Shown one piece after another: positions 19,243 to 22,858 of a DNA stretch of 22,858 nt (positions are counted from its first letter, which is position 1; the number at the start of each line of letters is the position of its first letter). Made by a program: the position numbers and the translations under genes. The stretch is from Haplomitrium mnioides. Its lineage: Eukaryota; Marchantiophyta; Haplomitriopsida; Calobryales. The notes under the pieces were generated by a model, which did no database searches, was not told the DNA's origin, and worked only from the letters and a program-made list of their open reading frames with translations. The stretch spans positions 1 to 22,858 of the forward strand of contig JBNGIS010016571.1 in assembly GCA_049999725.1 (NCBI GenBank). The letters are read 5' to 3'.

Positions 19243-19518
19243 GAAAAATTCTTTGCGGAAAGTCCATCATGACGAGAGTTTTGTAAAGAAAAAGCTCGAT
19301 CCAATGTTCTTTTACAAAGTGTTTCATTTCAATTAATTCAAACATTTGTTTAAGATGCCTTCAATTTTATTTACAACAAATGGGATTTCTGAGATTGTAA
19401 GTGAGAAACTCAATGAGAACAATTACAGTATTTAGTCTGTGAGAATGACCAACATTAATGGACTCAACGTGGCATTTTATCAAGTCCATGGGGAGGAAAA
19501 TACTCGACAGTTGAAGGG
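19243..19518 (+). other. Segment inverted relative to element copy 1
   Basis: Bases 19243-19305 read in reverse match 2762-2823 at roughly 51 of 62 positions (for example ATTGGATC, CTTTTTCTT, GCAAAGAATTTT). Sequence on both sides (18890-19230 and from 19526 on) matches copy 1 in the same orientation. The right breakpoint is a few bases from the intron donor. Confidence 0.6.
19463..19518 (+). pseudogene. Fragment of the methyltransferase-like gene
   Basis: The plus strand reads LNVAFYQVHGEENTRQLKG. The minus strand at 22375-22320 reads LNVAFHQVQ, a stop, then EVNARQLKG. By eye 48 of 56 bases are identical, without gaps. Upstream of it (19380-19460) the same frame reads SEKLNENNYSI, a stop, then SVRM, which resembles a copia Gag start, so the surroundings are chimeric. 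If the segment 19243-19518 is turned back, this fragment lies on the same strand as the DUF7869-type gene. Confidence 0.6.
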
Positions 19519-19531
19519 ATTAGGTGTTTAC

Positions 19532-20338
19532 TCGTTTGGGTTTTGGCTCAGACAAAGAACTCTTATATTGTGCTAGACGATTCGGTCCGTAAGCAAATCC
19601 AATAATAGGAGATAATTCATCATGAAGATCTTGGTCGTCATCGTAGACACTGTTTGTTCCATCGCAAAATATTTTCAAGAGATGAGTTTTTTCTTCGAGA
19701 TTGGAAGAGCTGCACCATTCCAAAACTGAATCTTGATCAATATCTCGAATAGAAAGAAATGTTTTTTGTAATAAAATCAGTGCCCTTGGTAATAACTCCA
19801 AAGAAATGTTGATTGATTGAGAGTCTTTGCTAGAACCGTTTTCCAAACTATCGTCTGAAGACTCCTCCAAAAGAATTCGATTTGTTTCAGATGTCCCAAT
19901 CTCTTTGGTAGGTGCAACTTGAAATGAAATCAGTTGTTGTTTGAGTGGTGCTATCGGGGAGAGTGGCTCATCTCCAAAATTAAAGTTGTCCACAGATTGT
20001 ATGCTTTTTGTGTTCTGAACAAATACACTTTGATCATAAATATCGATGTCTCCACCAGATGTGGACAAAGACAGGTCTACAACCATCTGGAATCTCTTTG
20101 TTGAACCTTTTTTTTCTAATATTTTGGAATACTCAGAAGAAAGATTCAACTTGAACCGCTTGAAGAGAAACAAAGATCTTGTGATGGATGAAGATTGTTT
20201 ATTTAATTCTTTGCGAGCACTAAGTTCTCTCTTTGATCCTTTGGGCGCAAGTTGTTCAGTCGTTAATCCTATATGCGCATTGAATGCACTCTTTGACCCT
20301 ATTCGCGCATAGGGTTGAGTCCTTGATCCTATGCGCAC
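19532..20338 (-). pseudogene. N-terminal exon of DUF7869-type element gene, copy 2
   Basis: This is the better of two copies: one open frame of about 269 codons. It opens with the P1-encoded decapeptide array (RIGSRTQPYA, RIGSKSAFNA and so on). KRFKLNLSSEYSK, MVVDLSLSTSGGD, LSPIAPLKQ, NRILLEESSDDSLENGSS, NISLELLPRA, DIDQDSVLEW and GFAYGPNRLAQ..S follow, ending EPKPK at a GTAAAC donor. The codon before RIGS is GTG and no in-frame ATG precedes a stop, so the start codon is lost or lies in an earlier exon. It is rich in Ser, Asp and Glu, likely disordered, and I recognise no domain. It lies upstream of the DUF7869 part on the same strand, so it is most simply the first part of the same gene. Confidence 0.65.
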
Positions 20339-20354
20339 ATGGAGTTCACCTTCT
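20175..20354. repeat. P1 palindrome, 30-bp tandem array (copy 2)
   Basis: Units start at 20175 (decayed), 20205, 20235, 20265, 20295 and 20325, exactly 30 bp apart. Good cores are CCTATTCGCGCATAGGG and CCTATGCGCACATGG. It is translated on the minus strand as decapeptides of the pattern x-x-x-N/Y-A-R/H-I-G-x-x, in phase with the rest of the exon. Confidence 0.8.
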
Positions 20355-20444
20355 CAATCTTTCTAGATTGAGCTATCTGATTCAATAAAAGTCATCTTTT
20401 TCTCCAATATACTCACCATCACACTTGACGCTTTTGGTACTCCA

Positions 20445-21140
20445 AACAGCCGCTACTTTGAACCAGGAACCGCTACTGAGTTCTTGTTTCACTTGGCAGT
20501 TGAAATTTTTTTTTTGAAGATTTGGCATTCAAAAACATCAAATTTAAGACTAAAATCTTCTTATGGAAAAAAATTGTTTTTATGAATAAAAAATGCATAT
20601 TTTCCATTTAGATTATATTTCAAATATTTTTTTTAGAAAACAACTTAAAAAAACATTTTGATTATTTGAATATTTAAAAAAAACTTGACACTATTGTGAA
20701 TAAACTAAATTCATCAAAAAAAGAATAAAATATATATCTTTCGGTAGAAAAAAACTACACGAAAATGTAAATATCCAGTTGGGTAAAGACTTTGAACCTA
20801 ACTTTGAGCATCATAGCCAACAAATTCTATGCAAGCATAGACTCCAAACCAGAAATGTAAAGCCTATACACACATAGACTCCGAACAAGAATCCTAAATC
20901 CTTTGCGTGCTTAGACTCTGAACAAGAATAATGAAGCCATGCACGCATGGACTTTCAACTAGAATCCTAGAGCCAAAACACCCCAAGGTTCTAGATAAGA
21001 ACCCTATAGCCTATGCAAGCATAGACATTGAATAAGAACCCTTTGACCAACGAGTGCAAGGACTCTAAACAACAACCTTATAGCGTAAGCGCGTAGGGAA
21101 ACTGAACAAGAATTACAAAGCCTTAATGCGTAAAGACACT
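20445..21140. repeat. Third A-type terminus (A'') with its own P1 array
   Basis: AACAGCCGCTACTTTGAACC at 20445 matches the start of A and A', then similarity fades quickly, although all three share a following poly-T run. Downstream are about nine P1 units at 20827, 20863, 20900, 20937, 21010, 21047, 21083 and 21120, with one decayed unit near 20973: a step of 36-37 bp, with linker GACTCCGAACAAGAATCC. The best cores are CTATGCAAGCATAG and CATGCACGCATGG. No gene is seen in this stretch. It lies at the 3' side of the methyltransferase-like gene, as A' lies at the 3' side of the DUF7869-type gene. Confidence 0.65.
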
Positions 21141-21357
21141 AAACAATGTGCAAAGACTCCAAATCACTCTAAGATTAGTAATTGAGTTCAAACCATTCTT
21201 GGACTATCAATTGGGTCAACTTATTCTTAGACGTAGTAAGCTGAATTGTGATGAAAAGACTTGTAATAGAATGAAAGAGCAACAAGATGAAACTTTGGCA
21301 AAAAAAGATTTGGAAAAAATAAATTTTATTATTGATGCAAAGTGTACAAAGACGTTC

Positions 21358-22629
21358 TCAAACTCTCTCTTCTTCGAGAGGAACTATCTCATCTAAATCT
21401 ATAGGTTGAGCATCTGCAGCCGCTAGAGAATCCTATCAAGACTTTCTAGTCCCTGATATTACTACAGAGTCACCAGAAGCACCTGCAGTACCAAGAGGAA
21501 CAGGTTCCTTGTGGTACGCAAAAACTATCTGTGATTCAGTCACATCGGATGGCAAGGAAGCCATCTTCAAAACCTTCTAAGGAATATAAATAGACTGACG
21601 TCTATCATATTCCACGGCGATGCAATTTCGCATTAGCTTAAGAGCACAGACAAGGCCTGTGCCAGACCTAGAGCAGAGATCAAGGATCCAATCTTGCTCT
21701 GTTGATAAATGGTCGATAAAAAATTTGTACAAAGCTTGTGGCTTTTGATAAACATTCACAGGAGCATCATCTCCCGAATTTTTAAGCTTTGTAGAAACTA
21801 CAGGGAAGCTAAAAACACTCCCCATAGGTTGTCGAGGAAGTCCGGTTGCAGAAGAAGCTTGCAAGTTGAAATGGCGCATGCTCCTCTTTCCTTCCTTTGT
21901 CCAGTAGCCCACCGTCCACTACTCGTGGGCATGTGTGATTCTAGAACCACTAGAATGATGTATATTGCTTTTGTCCTTGCAAAAAGATAAACAACCACAT
22001 CAAACATTGTAATGAAAATGCAAGAGAAATCAAAAACAAAGAAATCAAAAAAAATAAAAATGAAAGAACAACTCACCAGATGCCGTGATCAATTGCACAA
22101 TAGACTTCAGAAAATGCATCCTCAACGATGCCAAACTGCTGCAAAGAATGTATGATTACAAAGGACAAAAACTCTGAAGTAGTTATTGCCGCAAAAGATG
22201 ATACCATGTCGAAAATGTCATCTTTTGAAAACGGTTCGGAGTCATCATGCTTGCATTCCTTTACGTTATACCCGTAAGGAATATCAACAACCAATGTGAA
22301 ACACCTAGGTTTCACAAGGCCCTTCAACTGTCGAGCATTGACCTCTCACTGGACTTGATGAAACGCCACGTTGAGATCGTCGACATAAGAAAGTAAGTCT
22401 TCTTCCTCATCTCTCACAACTCCTTCTATTGTGAGAGATGCAGCACCACTTTGCTGTCGTGCTTTCCACTCTCTGGCCTTCTGGCAGTGGAGAAGAAAAG
22501 CCGGAGGGCAAGAGACCAACGTAGGAGGTTGGTCTTGTTCTTTGGGGGCTTCCTCGACCCCAGATTTCTTTCTTCCTTTCGCAACTGCTGTTAGTTTCTT
22601 TGCTAGCTGCCGCTTGAAGTTTTGTCCCC
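21358..22629 (-). pseudogene. Beta-class DNA N6/N4 methyltransferase-like gene, two exons, decayed
   Basis: Exon 1 (22629-22077) follows a TTTTTTTGAG acceptor. It encodes a basic start (KRQLAKKLTAVAKGRKKSG), an acidic linker (RDEEEDLLSYVDDLNVAF) and the catalytic block CFTLVVDIPYGYN (22271-22285 for DIPYG), the counterpart of DPPY with Ile for the first Pro. The intron is 22076-21950 (GTGAGT...TTCTAG, 127 bp, T-rich). Exon 2 (21949-21358) encodes GYWTKEGKRSMRHFN, VNVYQKPQALYKFFIDHL (motif X, QKP at 21739-21747) and ILDLCSRSGTGLVCALKL (SAM-binding motif I, normally D-x-F/C-x-G-S-G-T; Arg replaces one Gly; 21655-21681), then NCIAVEYDRRQ. The order DPPY, motif X, motif I is that of beta-class enzymes. 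In-frame stops lie at 22346, 21919, 21577 and 21436, yet the frame is kept across both exons. The acidic tail to 21358 is less certain. Confidence 0.7.
21950..22076 (-). other. Intron of the methyltransferase-like gene
   Basis: The minus strand reads CTG, then GTGAGTTG as donor, and TACATCATTCTAG as acceptor; it is 127 bp and strongly T-rich, as plant introns are. Removing it joins a phase-2 exon end to a one-base exon start and restores the frame through motif X and motif I. Confidence 0.7.
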
Positions 22630-22702
22630 CTCAAAAAAATCACAACAAAAACATTAGAGAATAAAAAAACATTAAAAGGTTAAAACCCTAAAACATTTTA
22701 GA

Positions 22703-22858
22703 GTCCATGTGCACATGGAATTCGAAGTCCCTACGTGCAAGAACTTCGATGTCTATGCGCGCATGGACTTCAAAGTCATGGGGCGCAGGGACATCGAAGT
22801 CCATGCACACAGGGACATCGAAGTCCATGCACGCATGGACTTCGACGTCCATTCGCAC
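22703..22858. repeat. P1 palindrome, 24-bp tandem array, continues past the window
   Basis: Units start at 22703, 22727, 22751, 22775, 22799, 22823 and 22847, exactly 24 bp apart. The consensus is GTCCATGCGCGCATGGACTT plus CGAA: the 18-bp palindrome takes up most of each unit, leaving about six linker bases. It lies about 70 bp upstream of exon 1 of the methyltransferase-like gene. Confidence 0.85.

Larger units (their letters stand above)
18451..19531 (-). other. Intron-like interval of element copy 2
   Basis: This lies between the N-terminal exon (donor GTAAAC at 19526-19531, minus strand, at the same point as in copy 1) and the DUF7869 part. It is AT-rich with poly-T on the coding strand, contains P1 palindromes at 18697, 18787 and 18971, and contains a segment (19243-19518) that is inverted relative to copy 1 and carries a methyltransferase-like coding fragment. 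The acceptor could not be fixed. Confidence 0.5.

Noticed and set aside
20046-20312. Plus-strand frame of 88 codons
   Set aside because: It is the antisense of the N-terminal exon. Its repeated ALFDP-type steps only reflect the palindromic 30-bp array.
21148-21396. Plus-strand frame of 82 codons with a charged centre
   Set aside because: No homology recognised. It overlaps the acidic tail of the methyltransferase-like gene on the other strand and part of the palindrome array.
22703-22858. CRISPR-like array (short palindromic repeats at regular spacing)
   Set aside because: Linkers are only a few bases and are conserved within the array, the context is a plant-type transposon cluster, and no cas gene is present. 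The same holds for the other P1 and P2 arrays.

Overview
The window is AT-rich eukaryotic DNA, and I infer that it comes from a plant nuclear genome. It holds degraded Ty3/gypsy and Ty1/copia retroelements of plant type, a decayed DUF7869-type gene (a family I associate with seed-free plants and some other eukaryotes), and one well-formed U-rich GT-AG intron. I cannot name the species. I found no intact host gene, no tRNA or rRNA gene and no CRISPR array. Nearly everything recognisable is mobile-element material, and every long coding region carries stops or frameshifts. A run of ten N at 13594-13603 marks an assembly gap.

Layout, left to right: (1) 1-470, A-rich tandem repeat; 471-1744, no gene seen. 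(2) 1745-3640, minus strand, an internally deleted copy of a DUF7869-type element gene. (3) 3709-7301, minus strand, a Ty3/gypsy remnant with LTR, polypurine tract, protease and gag; reverse transcriptase and integrase are missing. (4) 7302-8678, a 1.4 kb segment (repeat A) that recurs at 15309-16787. (5) 8679-about 15300, plus strand, a Ty1/copia element inserted into repeat A. It has a very short 108-bp 5' LTR, a tRNA-Met-like primer site, a 1.9 kb leader, gag, a zinc knuckle and a protease. It has no integrase, and its RT is split by arrays of a GGAC..GTCC palindrome that also flank the gap. (6) 15309-20440, repeat A' followed by the better copy of the DUF7869-type gene on the minus strand (C-terminus 17022, N-terminal exon up to 20338). 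(7) 20445-22858, a third, diverged A-type start with its own palindrome array, then on the minus strand a decayed two-exon gene for a beta-class DNA N6-adenine/N4-cytosine methyltransferase-like protein, then another palindrome array running off the window.

The most unusual signal is a family of 14-16 bp palindromes (core CTATGCGCGCATAG). It appears in at least six tandem arrays whose linkers are unrelated and whose periods differ (24, 30, 36-37 and 52 bp) but are nearly constant inside each array. In the DUF7869-type N-terminal exon the 30-bp array is read in frame as decapeptides, in both paralogous copies. Two unrelated palindromes behave the same way in the other two elements: GGACCTTTWGTCC (periods 36 and 48, in frame) in the copia RT, and CCCACCTCATTRTGGG (period 78, in frame) in the gypsy gag.

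The second notable point is the methyltransferase. It shares an A-type neighbour and palindrome arrays with the DUF7869-type gene. A piece of its coding sequence (about 48 of 56 bases identical by eye) also lies between the N-terminal exon and the DUF7869 part of that gene, in a segment that appears inverted relative to the other copy. This suggests, without proving it, a DNA transposon family that carried its own DNA methyltransferase. All alignments were done by eye.
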